This document shows positions 35,584 through 46,002 of a stretch of DNA of 55,408 nt, piece by piece. The notes under the pieces are model-generated. The model searched no databases, had not been told where the DNA came from, and saw only the letters and a program-made list of their open reading frames with translations. The stretch is from Akkermansia muciniphila (GTDB lineage: Bacteria > Verrucomicrobiota > Verrucomicrobiia > Verrucomicrobiales > Akkermansiaceae): positions 1 through 55,408 of the forward strand of contig CAMDAD010000020.1 in assembly GCA_945888515.1 (NCBI GenBank), read 5' to 3'. Each line of letters begins with the position of its first letter. Within the stretch, counting starts at the first letter, position 1. A program made the translations under genes and the position numbers.

Positions 35584-36714
35584 TCATCGCTGGTCTATCG
35601 GCGTCACAGCGCTCAGTTCCTGTGGGCCGGTGTAGAGTGTGAGTGGGCGGTAGAGGCGGTTGTCGCGCAACTGCTCCAGCACCTGTGCCGTCCATCCTGA
35701 CATGCGAGCGATGGCGAAGATCGGTGTGAAAAGATCGGTCGGAATATTCAACGAGTGATAGACCGTGGCCGAGTAGAAATCGACATTTGCATTCAGCCCT
35801 TTGCGCTCGCGCATGATCTGGGCGATGCGCTCGGACATCTGAATCCATTTCGGCTCGCCGAGTTCCTGGGTGAGCTCAATCGCAAGTCTACGCAGATGCG
35901 GGGCGCGGGGATCGAGCACTTTATAGACGCGGTGTCCGATGCCCATGATTTTCTCTTTGCGAGCGAGCTTGCCTTCGACGTAAGCGTCCACGTTTTCCAA
36001 GCTACCGATTTCTTCTAACATGTGGATGACTCCCTCATTCGCGCCGCCGTGAAGCGGGCCCTTGAGCGTGCCGATGGCGGAGGTCATGGCCGAGTAGAAG
36101 TCCGAGAGAGTTGCGACGGTGACGCGTGCTGAAAAGGTAGAGGCGTTCATGCCGTGATCCGCGTGCAGCGTGTAGGCGACATCGAGAATTTTTGTGGCGC
36201 GATCGCTGGGTGCTACGCCAGTGATGAGATAAAGGAAATGCGCAGCTTCTGAGAGATCCGTCCGAATGGGAGGAAGCTCGAGACCTTGGCGGAAGCGATG
36301 GAAGGCGGCGACGATGACAGGAGTTTTTGCCACGAGAGAAATGGCGATGAGTGCGTTCGCCTCCATGTCTGGTTCGCCGATGGTGGCGCGCTTGTCGAAG
36401 ATGCCCAGCATTGAAACGCCTGTGCGCACGACGTCCATCGGGTTGCTGTCCTTGGGCAGGGCTTTGAGAAATTCCAGCACCTGTGGCGGCAGTTCGCGTT
36501 GGTTCCGCAGTTCTTGCTCCAGGGCGGCCAGTTCGTTGCGGTTGGGCAGATGACCATGATGCAACAGGTGCGTTACCTCCTCGAAGGTGCAATGCTCCAC
36601 CAGTTCATCAATGCTATAGCCGAGATAGCTCAAACGGCCCTCCGCGCCTTCGACGTTGGAGAGTGCGGATTCATTGGCGATGACGCCTTCTAGGCCTTTT
36701 GCGTATGTTGTCAT
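35584..36714 (-). CDS. gltA: Citrate synthase
   Basis: The 376-residue protein is a short-type (hexokinase-size, not NADH-regulated) citrate synthase. Active-site residues are visible: His in LHADHGMNAS, His in GPLHGGANEGVI and Asp in VDFYSATVY; PTDLFTPIFAIARMSGW is the C-terminal signature. It condenses acetyl-CoA and oxaloacetate at the entry to the TCA cycle; a methylcitrate synthase role is possible because the families overlap. The gene is divergent from tsaB. Confidence 0.95.
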   Translation of the reverse strand: MTTYAKGLEGVIANESALSNVEGAEGRLSYLGYSIDELVEHCTFEEVTHLLHHGHLPNRNELAALEQELRNQRELPPQVLEFLKALPKDSNPMDVVRTGVSMLGIFDKRATIGEPDMEANALIAISLVAKTPVIVAAFHRFRQGLELPPIRTDLSEAAHFLYLITGVAPSDRATKILDVAYTLHADHGMNASTFSARVTVATLSDFYSAMTSAIGTLKGPLHGGANEGVIHMLEEIGSLENVDAYVEGKLARKEKIMGIGHRVYKVLDPRAPHLRRLAIELTQELGEPKWIQMSERIAQIMRERKGLNANVDFYSATVYHSLNIPTDLFTPIFAIARMSGWTAQVLEQLRDNRLYRPLTLYTGPQELSAVTPIDQR

Positions 36715-36840
36715 GATGCGTGATTTTGAACGGCGCTAAGAAAGCGTCTAGGAAGCAAGTGCGCAAGGGAGAAACGATAAAAAAATGGAAAAAAGCAGGA
36801 AGTTTGCCATTTTTCGTGATTTCTGCCATGGTCGCGGCAG

Positions 36841-37491
36841 ATGAATGGTATGAATACGATCGTCGTGGAAACATCAACCCCGCAGGGCAGCGTGGGGCTG
36901 TGGTGTGGATCTTGGTGGGAAGAGAGCTTCGTGAGCGAGCGCAGTCACAATTGTGCGATCTTCCAACCCCTGAATCGACTACTGGGCGTCGAGGATGATT
37001 TTCGCATTGAGCTTATTTTGGTTGGTACCGGGCCAGGTAGCTACAGCGGCACTCGTGTGGGCATTGCTGTAGCGCAGGGACTAGCCATCGCTCATGGTGC
37101 TCGTTTGGTGGGGTTACCCTCCCTGATGACAACTCCCTCCGCGCGTGATTCAGGACACTGCCGCGCCATCGGTGACGCGCGTCGCGGCGATTGGTGGTGG
37201 TGCGATATCATCTGTGGAGTGTCTGCACATCCGCCGCAACTCGGCAGCAAGGCGGAACTGGAAGAAATACTGCGCGATGGGGTGCCGATCTTTTCGCTAG
37301 ATCCGATCGCAGATCAAGAGTTCGATCGCATCATACCGCAGGAGACGCCAAGCGCTGGGCGTTTGTGGGAGTCTTGGCAATCGCTCACACCCGAACTGCA
37401 GCAGCATTTCGCAGCGCAGGTGGTGCAGCCTGTTTATCTCAAACCACCTCACATCACCATGCCGAAACCGGGCCATCCGCTTCGGCGCTAG
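36841..37491 (+). CDS. tsaB: TsaB, tRNA threonylcarbamoyladenosine (t6A) subunit
   Basis: The 216-residue protein is an ASKHA-fold partner of TsaD. VETSTPQGSVGL is the N-terminal strand (an alternative Met at 36850 would make MNTIVVETS the start), and GTGPGSYSGTRVGIAVAQGLA is the diagnostic TsaB helix. The C-terminal part VQPVYLKPPHI is typical. TsaB scaffolds TsaD and TsaE for t6A37 synthesis on ANN-decoding tRNAs. Its C-terminal half is shorter than some homologues, with an unusual Trp-rich patch (RRGDWWWCD). It is divergent from gltA across 126 bp. Confidence 0.88.
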   Translation: MNGMNTIVVETSTPQGSVGLWCGSWWEESFVSERSHNCAIFQPLNRLLGVEDDFRIELILVGTGPGSYSGTRVGIAVAQGLAIAHGARLVGLPSLMTTPSARDSGHCRAIGDARRGDWWWCDIICGVSAHPPQLGSKAELEEILRDGVPIFSLDPIADQEFDRIIPQETPSAGRLWESWQSLTPELQQHFAAQVVQPVYLKPPHITMPKPGHPLRR

Positions 37492-37586
37492 TGTTTCAGA
37501 AACCTCGCTCTCGATGACAAATTCCCTTATGCCAAAATTCGTTGTTTTAGGGGCTTGTCAGAAATCATCCGGCGGCTACCTTTGGC

Positions 37587-38462
37587 TTGCACATGAAAAT
37601 TTGGTTGGATGAAAAATTGGTCGAGGAACAGGACGCAAAAATCTCGGTGTTTGATCACGGACTGCTCTATGGTGATGGAGTGTTTGAGGGCATTCGCTTT
37701 TACAGCGGTCGTGTTTTCCGTTTGGAAGAACACATCCGTCGCTTGTTCGATTCCGCCCGCGCGATCCTGCTGAAACTGCCGTGGACGCAGGAGCAGGTGA
37801 TCCAGTTTACCGTCGATACCATCAAGGCGAACGGCCTCACCGACGGCTATGTGCGCTTGGTGGTGACGCGCGGCACGGGCGGGCTGGGGCTGAATCCCTA
37901 CCTCTGCGAGCGCCCCAGCATGTTCATCATCGCCTCAACCATCCAACTTTACCCAGAGGAATACTACACTAACGGCTTGGCTATCGTGACCTGCGCCACC
38001 CGTCGCCCCGCGCCAGCCGCCCTGATGCCTCAGGTGAAATCGCTCAACTACCTCAACAACATCATGGCGAAGGTGGAGGCGATCCAAGCGGGTGCGATGG
38101 AGGCACTCATGCTCAATGAGCAGGGCTACGTTTCCGAGTGCACGGGGGACAACATTTTCCTGTTAAAAAACGGCACGCTGCTCACTCCGCCGGTGGCTGA
38201 TGGAGCGCTCGATGGCGTGACCCGTCAGGTGATTCTGGAACTCGCCGGCCAGCTCGGTATTCCATGGAAAGAACAGACTCTCACGCGCTACGATATTTTC
38301 ATTTCCGATGAATGTTTCCTCACCGGCACCGCTGCGGAAGTGATTCCAGTCATCGCGCTGGATCGTCGTCCCATCGGCGATGGCAAGCCAGGCCCGCTGA
38401 CCTCGCGCTTCATCGATGCCTTCCGTGCTCTGGCGAACTCGACTGGCACTCCGATAGTCTAA
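37587..38462 (+). CDS. ilvE: Branched-chain amino acid aminotransferase
   Basis: The 291-residue PLP fold-type IV enzyme has FDHGLLYGDGVFEGIR near the start, the PLP-Lys in PQVKSLNYLNNIMAKVEA, and EALMLNEQGYVSECTGDNIFLL, all standard for IlvE. A D-amino-acid transaminase is an alternative of the same fold, but the SECTGxNIF pattern favours IlvE. Start ATGs at 37587 and 37593 are both possible; the latter gives the common MKIW start. mcsA follows 10 bp later, suggesting co-transcription. Confidence 0.88.
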   Translation: MHMKIWLDEKLVEEQDAKISVFDHGLLYGDGVFEGIRFYSGRVFRLEEHIRRLFDSARAILLKLPWTQEQVIQFTVDTIKANGLTDGYVRLVVTRGTGGLGLNPYLCERPSMFIIASTIQLYPEEYYTNGLAIVTCATRRPAPAALMPQVKSLNYLNNIMAKVEAIQAGAMEALMLNEQGYVSECTGDNIFLLKNGTLLTPPVADGALDGVTRQVILELAGQLGIPWKEQTLTRYDIFISDECFLTGTAAEVIPVIALDRRPIGDGKPGPLTSRFIDAFRALANSTGTPIV

Positions 38463-38472
38463 CGAATTTTCC

Positions 38473-38997
38473 ATGAAATGTGATTTTTGCGACCAGAAAG
38501 CCACCGTGTTTTTGACACAGTTGGTCGAGGGGCAGATGAAAAAAGTCTGTCTCTGCGAGAGCTGTGCGCAAGAGAAAGGAGTCACGGATCCGACGGGGTT
38601 TTCGCTGGCGGACATGCTCATGAGCGGCACGCCCACGAATGCGCTGATTGGTGCGCCGGCCTTTGTGAAAACGCGCAGCAGCGGTGCGAAAAAATGCCCG
38701 AACTGTGGCTTCAGCGCCGATGACCTCAACCGCGTGCGCCGTTTCGGCTGCAGCGAGTGTTTTCAGGTGTTCCGCCCGGAAGTCGACCTGATTTTGCGCG
38801 GCATGCACCAAGGTATTGTGCATTGCGGTAAGGTGCCGAAAGGCTTTGAGGAAATCCACGCACGCGATGAAAAGCTCGAGGAACTTCGCAGTAAGCTCGA
38901 GGAGGCGATTACACAGGAGCACTATGAGGATGCCGCTCAACTGCGAGATGAAATTCGTCAACTCGAAACCTCCAAACCAACCGCAGTCCAGTCATGA
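38473..38997 (+). CDS. mcsA: McsA, activator of the protein arginine kinase
   Basis: The 174-residue protein has paired zinc-binding CxxC motifs (Cys3/6 and Cys28/31; Cys75/78 and Cys93/96) and a C-terminal UVR (UvrB/UvrC) motif (about 132-167, EKLEELRSKLEEAITQEHYE). McsA stimulates McsB in Bacillus. It is 10 bp after ilvE and overlaps mcsB by ATGA. In Firmicutes the operon begins with the repressor CtsR; no CtsR is present here. Confidence 0.92.
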   Translation: MKCDFCDQKATVFLTQLVEGQMKKVCLCESCAQEKGVTDPTGFSLADMLMSGTPTNALIGAPAFVKTRSSGAKKCPNCGFSADDLNRVRRFGCSECFQVFRPEVDLILRGMHQGIVHCGKVPKGFEEIHARDEKLEELRSKLEEAITQEHYEDAAQLRDEIRQLETSKPTAVQS

Positions 38998-40121
38998 TGC
39001 GTTTTTCTACACTGATTCGGCATCCGGCCGATTGGATGACTGGCGGAGCTGTGGATAATGCCGTGGTGCTTACCTCGCGCATCCGTCTGGCGCGCAACTT
39101 GCATCTCGCACCGTTTCTTGGGTGGGCTACGGCGGAGCAGCGCCGCCATGCGATGGAGCAGATGCTGCCGGTGATTCAGGAGCTAAGGCCGATGAAGGAC
39201 GCTTTTGCTCAGTCGCTCAGCGGTCTCACTGCCGTGCAGAAACAAGTGCTGGTGGAGCGCCACCTCATCAGTCGCGAACACGCGGCACGCACCGAGGGCA
39301 GCGCGGCGATCATCGAGCGTCGTCAGTCGCTGAGCATCATGGTCAATGAAGAAGACCATTTGCGCATGCAATCGATACGCCCCGGGCTGAACCTTCGTGT
39401 CGCCTATGATGCGCTTAGCGATGTGGATGATGAATTGCAGCAGCACTTGACCTTCGCGTTTGATCGCAAGCTGGGATTTCTCACCACGTGCCCGACGAAT
39501 CTCGGCACGGGTCTGCGCGCCTCGGCGATGCTTCATTTGCCCGCGCTTGTGCTCAGCGACCAGATCGGCCAGGTGCTGAATGCCATTGGGCGTATGGGTT
39601 TAGCCGTGCGCGGCCTCTACGGCGAGGGCACCGAGTCGCTCGGCAATCTCTATCAGATTTCTAATCAGTCCACGCTCGGTGAGAGCGAGTTGCAAATCAT
39701 CGAGCGCCTCGAGCGGGTGATCGCGCAGGTCGCGTTGCACGAATCAAACGCACGGCTCAAATTGCTTGAAGACGATGCGCTCATGCTGCGCGACAAAATG
39801 GGTCGCTCTTTCGGCACCCTGCAGCATGCCTGGTTGATCGATTCCAAGGAGGCACTGAATCACCTGTCTCTCCTTCGTCTCGGCGCCAATCTGGGATTTT
39901 TCCCGCTGGAAACTGTCCGACTATGCGATAACTTGTTGATGGAAATTCAACCAGCACACTTGCAACTCCATTGCGGCATGAAGCTCTCCCCCGAGCAACG
40001 CGACGAGCGCCGTGCACAAATCATCCGCTCGCATTTGCAAAATGTCCCCAGCCCTGTTATGGTTTCTCTACAAAACGGAACCCTGCCCTTTGCCGATCCT
40101 CCAACACAACCAGAATTATGA
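38994..40121 (+). CDS. mcsB: McsB, protein-arginine kinase
   Basis: The 375-residue guanido-kinase-fold protein has TSRIRLARNL (28-37), catalytic Glu in VNEEDHLR (119-120), the active-site Cys166 in TTCPTNLGTGLRAS and RGLYGEGTESLGNLYQISNQ. The C-terminal allosteric phosphoarginine site RDxxRA is present as RDERRA (336-341), so the enzyme probably responds to its own product. McsB tags misfolded proteins with phosphoarginine for ClpCP. It overlaps mcsA (38994-38997) and clpC (40118-40121) by ATGA, a tightly coupled chain. Confidence 0.95.
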   Translation: MMRFSTLIRHPADWMTGGAVDNAVVLTSRIRLARNLHLAPFLGWATAEQRRHAMEQMLPVIQELRPMKDAFAQSLSGLTAVQKQVLVERHLISREHAARTEGSAAIIERRQSLSIMVNEEDHLRMQSIRPGLNLRVAYDALSDVDDELQQHLTFAFDRKLGFLTTCPTNLGTGLRASAMLHLPALVLSDQIGQVLNAIGRMGLAVRGLYGEGTESLGNLYQISNQSTLGESELQIIERLERVIAQVALHESNARLKLLEDDALMLRDKMGRSFGTLQHAWLIDSKEALNHLSLLRLGANLGFFPLETVRLCDNLLMEIQPAHLQLHCGMKLSPEQRDERRAQIIRSHLQNVPSPVMVSLQNGTLPFADPPTQPEL

Positions 40122-42676
40122 ATAATTTCACACCCCGTGCGCAACAAGTTCTCGCCTTGGCCCGCAAAGAAGCGGATCGGTTCAGCCACAATTATGTCGG
40201 CACTGAACACATTTTGTTAGGTTTGATCAAACTCGGTCAAGGCGTTGCGGTAAATGTGCTAGAACGCATGGGACTTGACTTGGATCGGGTCCGCATGGAG
40301 GTCGAGAAAGAAGTGGGCACAGGCACCGCGGGTCAAAGCGGTGGTAACATTCCCTACACCCCTCGCGTGAAAAAAGTGCTGGCCCTCGCTGACAAAGAAG
40401 CGAAAGCCTTGAACCATTCGTATGTCGGCACGGAGCATATTCTGTTAGGGTTGCTTCGTGAAGGCGACGGCGTTGCAGCACGCGTGTTACAACAACTGGA
40501 GGTGGACATTCAGACCTGCCGCAATGAGATTCTCGCGGAGATCGATCCGAACTATACTCCCTCCGACCAAGGTGATGAGCAAGATGGTGACGATGCCGAT
40601 GATGAAGAGGATCCTTTTCCAGAAAATGAAAAAGCATCGGGTCCTGGACAGGAAGCGCCGGAAGGAAAAACGAAAACACCCGCACTGAAAGCTTTCGGTC
40701 GCGATCTCACCAAGAGCGCCAGAGATGGTGAACTCGATCCAGTCATCGGTCGTGAAAGTGAGATCGAGCGTGTCATTCAGATCCTCTGCCGTCGCACGAA
40801 AAACAATCCCGTACTCATCGGTGAAGCCGGCGTGGGTAAGACCGCCATCGCCGAGGGCCTCGCCCAGGAAATCGCCTCAGGCAATGTGCCGGAAATCCTT
40901 CGTGAAAAACGCGTGATTACTCTCGACCTCGCTCTGATGGTCGCGGGTACGAAATACCGTGGTCAATTTGAAGAACGCATCAAAGCGGTGATGGATGAGA
41001 TCCGAAAAGTTAAGAATGTCATTCTTTTCATCGATGAGCTGCACACGATCGTTGGCGCTGGCTCTGCGGAGGGAGCCATGGATGCTTCTAACATTATCAA
41101 GCCAGCACTCAGTCGCTCGGAGATGCAGTGCATCGGTGCCACGACACTGAATGAGTATCGAAAATACATCGAAAAAGACGCAGCCTTAGAGCGCCGCTTC
41201 CAACAAGTGAAAGTGGATGAACCATCTGAAGAAGATGCCGTAAAAATTCTCTACGGTCTGCGTGGAAAATACGAAGCCCATCACAAAGCACGCTACACTC
41301 CAGCAGCGATCGATGCCTCGGTCAAGCTCACCGCTCGTTACCTCACTGGTCGCTATCTGCCTGACAAAGCGATCGACGTGCTCGATGAAGCAGGTTCTCG
41401 CGCGCGCATCTCGCAAATGACCCGTCCGCCCGCGATCAAGGAGCTGGAAGCGGAAATCGAGATCATCAATAAGGACAAACTCTCTGCCATCGCAGAGCAG
41501 GATTTTGAAAAAGCGGCGGCCATGCGCGATGCCGAAAAAAACGCGAAGAAGAAGCTCGAGGACACGCTCAAAGCGTGGCGTGCGCAGTCGGAGGAATCGA
41601 TCATCGAGGTCGATGACGAGGACATCATGGCTGTGGTCTCGAAGTGGACAGGCGTTCCTCTGCGCCGCATGGAGGAAACCGAAACCGAAAAACTCTTAAA
41701 GATGGAGGACGAATTACAAACGCGCGTCATCGGTCAGAACGAGGCGGTGAAATCAATTTCCAAAGCACTGCGTCGCTCCCGTGCCGACCTCAAGGACCCG
41801 CGACGTCCGATCGGCTCCTTCCTTTTCCTCGGTCCCACTGGCGTCGGCAAAACCTACCTCGCGCGCAATCTAGCCGAGTTCATGTTTGGCGATCCGGAGT
41901 CTCTGATTCAGATCGATATGTCGGAATACATGGAGAAATTTACCTCTAGTCGACTTATTGGATCGCCACCGGGCTACGTAGGGTATGAGGAGGGTGGACA
42001 ACTTTCTGAGCAAGTGCGCCGTCGCCCTTACAGCGTCATCCTTTTCGATGAGGTAGAAAAAGCCCATCCAGATGTCATGAACCTGCTGTTGCAGATTCTC
42101 GAAGAAGGGATGGTCACCGATTCCATGGGGCGCAAGATCGACTTCCGCAATACCATCATCATTCTCACCTCGAATGTCGGGGCTTCTACCATCAAACGCC
42201 AGAGCACGCTCGGGTTTAATGCGATGAATGCCGATGAGGGTGATTTTGATACGATGAAAGAAAAAATCATCGAGGAAGCCAAGCGCTCGTTCAAGCCGGA
42301 GTTCCTCAACCGTCTCGACGAGCTGGTGGTCTTCCACATGCTCGAGAAACCCGATCTCTCACGCATCATCGATCTGGAAATTTCCAAACTTGCCAAGCGT
42401 CTCAAGGACAAGTCGATCACTATCGAGCTCACCGAATCCTCGCGCGATCTGCTCATCGCCAAGGGCTACGATCCCAGCTACGGCGCGCGTCCGATGCGTC
42501 GTGCGGTGGAGCGTTACCTCGAGGACCCTCTTGCGGAAGCCCTCCTGCGCGGCGATATCAAGTCCGGAGATCATGTGGAAGTCATTCGTCGCGACAACAG
42601 CGATGAGCTTCTTTTCCAATCCCAAGCATCGGCAAAACCTGTGCTTACGACGATGGAAGATACGCAGGAGGAGTAA
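40118..42676 (+). CDS. clpC: ClpC, AAA+ unfoldase of the Clp/Hsp100 family
   Basis: The 852-residue protein starts at the ATG overlapping the mcsB stop ([19 protein letters not shown]). Two N-repeats each contain GTEHILLG (near 28-35 and 105-112); in Bacillus ClpC these Glu residues read phosphoarginine. D1 has Walker A GEAGVGKT, and a UVR-like middle domain follows (about 465-505, [16 protein letters not shown]). D2 has Walker A GPTGVGKT and the LGF-type ClpP-binding loop (STLGFNAMN). An acidic linker (about 145-190) between the N-domain and D1 is longer than usual. A terminator follows. Confidence 0.97.
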   Translation: MNNFTPRAQQVLALARKEADRFSHNYVGTEHILLGLIKLGQGVAVNVLERMGLDLDRVRMEVEKEVGTGTAGQSGGNIPYTPRVKKVLALADKEAKALNHSYVGTEHILLGLLREGDGVAARVLQQLEVDIQTCRNEILAEIDPNYTPSDQGDEQDGDDADDEEDPFPENEKASGPGQEAPEGKTKTPALKAFGRDLTKSARDGELDPVIGRESEIERVIQILCRRTKNNPVLIGEAGVGKTAIAEGLAQEIASGNVPEILREKRVITLDLALMVAGTKYRGQFEERIKAVMDEIRKVKNVILFIDELHTIVGAGSAEGAMDASNIIKPALSRSEMQCIGATTLNEYRKYIEKDAALERRFQQVKVDEPSEEDAVKILYGLRGKYEAHHKARYTPAAIDASVKLTARYLTGRYLPDKAIDVLDEAGSRARISQMTRPPAIKELEAEIEIINKDKLSAIAEQDFEKAAAMRDAEKNAKKKLEDTLKAWRAQSEESIIEVDDEDIMAVVSKWTGVPLRRMEETETEKLLKMEDELQTRVIGQNEAVKSISKALRRSRADLKDPRRPIGSFLFLGPTGVGKTYLARNLAEFMFGDPESLIQIDMSEYMEKFTSSRLIGSPPGYVGYEEGGQLSEQVRRRPYSVILFDEVEKAHPDVMNLLLQILEEGMVTDSMGRKIDFRNTIIILTSNVGASTIKRQSTLGFNAMNADEGDFDTMKEKIIEEAKRSFKPEFLNRLDELVVFHMLEKPDLSRIIDLEISKLAKRLKDKSITIELTESSRDLLIAKGYDPSYGARPMRRAVERYLEDPLAEALLRGDIKSGDHVEVIRRDNSDELLFQSQASAKPVLTTMEDTQEE

Positions 42677-42723
42677 AGTAGGGGCGGACTGCTGAAAGCA
42701 TCCGCTCGGCTACAACCATTCAT

Positions 42724-42761
42724 ACTCCGATCCGCTCGATAAGCGGACGGAGTGAATTTTT
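42724..42761 (+). terminator. Terminator of the mcsA-mcsB-clpC operon
   Basis: ACTCCG-A-TCCGCT, loop CGATA, AGCGGA-CGGAGT (42724-42753) makes an 11-12 bp stem with one bulged A, followed by GAATTTTT. It sits 48 bp after the clpC stop, between convergent genes. Confidence 0.85.
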
Positions 42762-42776
42762 CTGTTTTATCTCGCC

Positions 42777-44750
42777 TTATTTTGCGGCGTTGATGACCGA
42801 ATCTTTCGTCATGCCCAGCTCTTTCATTACGGTATTACCTGGAGCGGAGATGCCGAAGCGATCGATGCCGATCACCTTGCCTTGCAGGCCGACGTATTTC
42901 CACCACAGACCGCTCACACCTGCTTCGATCGCGATGCGCTTGGTGCAGGTGGAAGGCAGCACGCTCTCGATGTAATCGGGCGATTGACGATCGAAACGCT
43001 CGAAGCAGGGCACCGATACCACGCGCACGCCAGCGCCGAGCTCGGCAGCGGCGTCCATAGCGTGTTGCAGTTCCGAGCCACTGGCTAACAGAATCATCTC
43101 CAGTGCGGCGGTTTCCTTTTTCGCCACGTAGGCTCCGCGGATCACGCCATCGCGGCGCTCTTCCACTCCCAGTTGGTTCATCAAGGGAATCGCTTGGCGC
43201 GTCAGGATCAGGGCGGTGGGTCCATCGGTGCGGTGCATCGCGGCGACGAAGGCTCCCGCGGTTTCTTCCGCGTCGCCTGGGCGGATGACATCCAGTCCCG
43301 GAATCACGCGAAGACCGCTTACGGTTTCCACCGGTTGGTGGGTCGGGCCGTCTTCGCCCACGCCCACAGAGTCATGGGTGAAAATATAAGTGACAGGCAG
43401 ATGTGCCAGTGCTGCGAGGCGGATGGACGGGCGCAGGTAATCGGCGAACACCAGGAAGGTGGCCCCCGAGGCGCGGAACAAACCATCGTAGGCGATGCCG
43501 TTGCATATCGCGCCCATGGCATGCTCCCGAATGCCGAACCAGACGTTGCGACCTAACGGATTTTTCGCGGAGAAATCGCCGCCGTCTTTGATGTAGTTTT
43601 TCGTCGAGCCGAAAAGATCAGCACTGCCTGTGATGAAGTTTGGCATTGCCTTGGCGACGGCATTGATGACATTTGCTCCAGCGCTACGGGTGGCGTCTTT
43701 GTAGTCGGCGGCGAAGGCGGGAATTTTTGCGCTAAGATCGGTGGGCACGGCATGGGCTGTGCTCTCAGTCAGTTCCTGTGCCAGCTCTGGATGAGCGGTG
43801 GCCCATGCATCGTAGGTAGCCTGCCATGTGGCCAACTCCCTCTCACTTGCCGCCGCACGGGCTGAGAAGAAGGCACGCACTTCGTCTGAAACGTAAAAGT
43901 GCTCCTCTGGCAGGCCGAGATTCTTGCGCGCTTCATCGATGAATTTCGCTCCACCTTCGCCGTGTGCCTTCGCGGTGCCAGCGACTTCGGGAATGCCCTT
44001 GCCGATAAGTGTTTTGGCGATGATGACCTTCGGACGACCGTTGTTGTTCGCTTTCGCGTCGCTCAGCGCTTTGGCGATCGCTGTAAAATCGTGACCATCT
44101 ATCGTTACGGCATCCCACTGTTGTGAGCGGAAATAGGCCTCCGCGTCTTCACCCTGCGTCACCTCTGCCATGGCATCCAGTGTCACATCGTTCGAGTCAT
44201 AAATGAGCACCAAGTTATCGAGTCCACTGTGACCAGCGAAGGCGATCGCTTCTTTTGCGACACCTTCCTGTAAGCAACCATCGCCGAACAACGCGAAGAC
44301 GTGGTGATCGAAAATCACATGCTCTGCAGTGTTGAAGCGCGCAGCCGCGCGCTTGCCGGAGAGCGCGTAGCCCACGGCATTCGCGATGCCTTGGCCGAGC
44401 GGACCAGTGGTGGCTTCTACGCCGGGTGTCTCATGGAACTCCGGATGCCCGGGAGTGATGGAATGGAGTTGACGGAAATTTTTCACTTCCTCGCGCGAAA
44501 CAGCATAGCCCGCAAGATGCAGCCAGCCGTAGAGAAACATCGAGCCGTGACCAGCGGAGAGGAGGAAACGATCGCGATTCAACCAACGCGGAGTGCTCGG
44601 CTCATAGCGCATGACTTCACCGAATAGCACGGCGCCGATTTCCGCACATCCCAAGGGAAGACCCAAGTGGCCGGATGAGCAGGCGTGAATGGCATCCATG
44701 GCAAGCCCACGGGCTTGGTTGGCAGCAGCGGAAAGTACGGTAGTATTCAT
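42777..44750 (-). CDS. tkt: Transketolase
   Basis: From the ATG at 44750 ([21 protein letters not shown]) the 657-residue TPP enzyme has [19 protein letters not shown], the TPP motif [20 protein letters not shown]...[24 protein letters not shown] and the C-terminal domain. It transfers two-carbon units in the pentose phosphate pathway. The frame is open 17 codons further upstream, but homology begins at 44750. It is convergent with clpC and tandem to galK. Confidence 0.95.
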   Translation of the reverse strand: MNTTVLSAAANQARGLAMDAIHACSSGHLGLPLGCAEIGAVLFGEVMRYEPSTPRWLNRDRFLLSAGHGSMFLYGWLHLAGYAVSREEVKNFRQLHSITPGHPEFHETPGVEATTGPLGQGIANAVGYALSGKRAAARFNTAEHVIFDHHVFALFGDGCLQEGVAKEAIAFAGHSGLDNLVLIYDSNDVTLDAMAEVTQGEDAEAYFRSQQWDAVTIDGHDFTAIAKALSDAKANNNGRPKVIIAKTLIGKGIPEVAGTAKAHGEGGAKFIDEARKNLGLPEEHFYVSDEVRAFFSARAAASERELATWQATYDAWATAHPELAQELTESTAHAVPTDLSAKIPAFAADYKDATRSAGANVINAVAKAMPNFITGSADLFGSTKNYIKDGGDFSAKNPLGRNVWFGIREHAMGAICNGIAYDGLFRASGATFLVFADYLRPSIRLAALAHLPVTYIFTHDSVGVGEDGPTHQPVETVSGLRVIPGLDVIRPGDAEETAGAFVAAMHRTDGPTALILTRQAIPLMNQLGVEERRDGVIRGAYVAKKETAALEMILLASGSELQHAMDAAAELGAGVRVVSVPCFERFDRQSPDYIESVLPSTCTKRIAIEAGVSGLWWKYVGLQGKVIGIDRFGISAPGNTVMKELGMTKDSVINAAK

Positions 44751-44843
44751 AAAGGGAAAAACGAGGTCGAAAGAGGATAGGGAAATTCCCCGCTCTGACA
44801 AGTGGCGATTTTGACAGTAGGAGACTCGCTGTTTTGCTGCGGC

Positions 44844-45995
44844 TTATCCTGGCAAAACAAGATGGGCGCCGCGCGATGGTCGGGAGGAAAAAATTTCCGG
44901 CTCGATCTGTGTCGCTTCACGGTAGGCAGTGCGCATGGTTGTTATGATGGACTCGGCCTGGGCGTTTTCGCAGAGCGTCACGGTGGAACCGCCGAAGCCA
45001 CCACCCGTCATACGAGCTCCCAGCACGCCGCCGGCTCTGCCGATTTGTTGCGCGATTGATACCATCAAGTCGAGCTCGGTGCAGGAAACCTCGAAGTCAT
45101 CGCGTAAGGAAATATGTGAGGCATCCATCAGTCGCCCCAATTGCAGGAAATCCCCCGCCGCTAGGGCCTCCGCCGCTGCTTGTGTGCGCGCGATCTCCGT
45201 CACGACATGTCGCGCGCGGCGTTTCACCAGATCGCCCAGAGCATCTCCATGGTTCTCGACATCCGCCATCGTCACCGTGCGCCACGAAGCGTGACCTATT
45301 GCGGCCAGCGCCTCTTCGGTGTGCCGACGCCGAATCGCATAGCCGCCATCGGACAGTTGATGGTGCACATTGGTATTCGCGATGATCACGGCGAGATCCG
45401 GATTTTCAAACGGCACCAACGTCACTTCTTCCGACTGGCAATCGATCATCACCAGCCGATTTTCCTCGCCAAACGTCGAGGCAAACTGATCCATGATGCC
45501 GCAGGGGACTTTGGCGAAATCGTGCTCGGCTTTCTGACAAAGAAGCGCCTTTTGTTTTTTCGTGAGAGAAATGCCAAGCAAGCCTTCCAGTAACGTTGCC
45601 GTCGCGCACTCCAGCGCAGCGGAGGAGGACAGGCCCGCTCCACCGGGCACCGAGGAGGCAAAACAGGCGTCGAAGCCGGGAATCTCATGGCCGAGTTTCT
45701 GAAAGCCATCGATCACGCCGCGCACGTAGTTGGACCAATGTGGTTCGCTTATCATTTGCGGCACGCTGAGATCGATCAACGCATCCGGTAGGCCCGCGCT
45801 GCTGAGCCGGGCCTGCGTGCTGTTGTTTTTCGCGGCGGCGATGACGATATAGCGATCGATGGCAAAAGGCATGACAAAGCCGTCGCAGTAGTCGATGTGT
45901 TCCCCGATCAAATTCACGCGTCCGGGAGCGGCGGCGATAACAGTGGCTGGGCGCGAGAGGCCTGCGCGTGCGGTAGATATGAGGTCGTTAGTCAT
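44844..45995 (-). CDS. galK: Galactokinase
   Basis: The 383-residue GHMP kinase starts at 45995 (MTNDLISTARAGL). Motifs: APGRVNLIGEHIDYCDGFVMP (motif 1), PGGAGLSSSAALECA (motif 2, ATP) and ARMTGGGFGGSTVTL (motif 3). It phosphorylates galactose for the Leloir pathway. It begins 7 bp after the ubiA-like gene and is the last gene of the minus-strand chain led by dnaX. No galT or galE is near. Confidence 0.94.
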   Translation of the reverse strand: MTNDLISTARAGLSRPATVIAAAPGRVNLIGEHIDYCDGFVMPFAIDRYIVIAAAKNNSTQARLSSAGLPDALIDLSVPQMISEPHWSNYVRGVIDGFQKLGHEIPGFDACFASSVPGGAGLSSSAALECATATLLEGLLGISLTKKQKALLCQKAEHDFAKVPCGIMDQFASTFGEENRLVMIDCQSEEVTLVPFENPDLAVIIANTNVHHQLSDGGYAIRRRHTEEALAAIGHASWRTVTMADVENHGDALGDLVKRRARHVVTEIARTQAAAEALAAGDFLQLGRLMDASHISLRDDFEVSCTELDLMVSIAQQIGRAGGVLGARMTGGGFGGSTVTLCENAQAESIITTMRTAYREATQIEPEIFSSRPSRGAHLVLPG

Positions 45996-46002
45996 GACAA
46001 AA

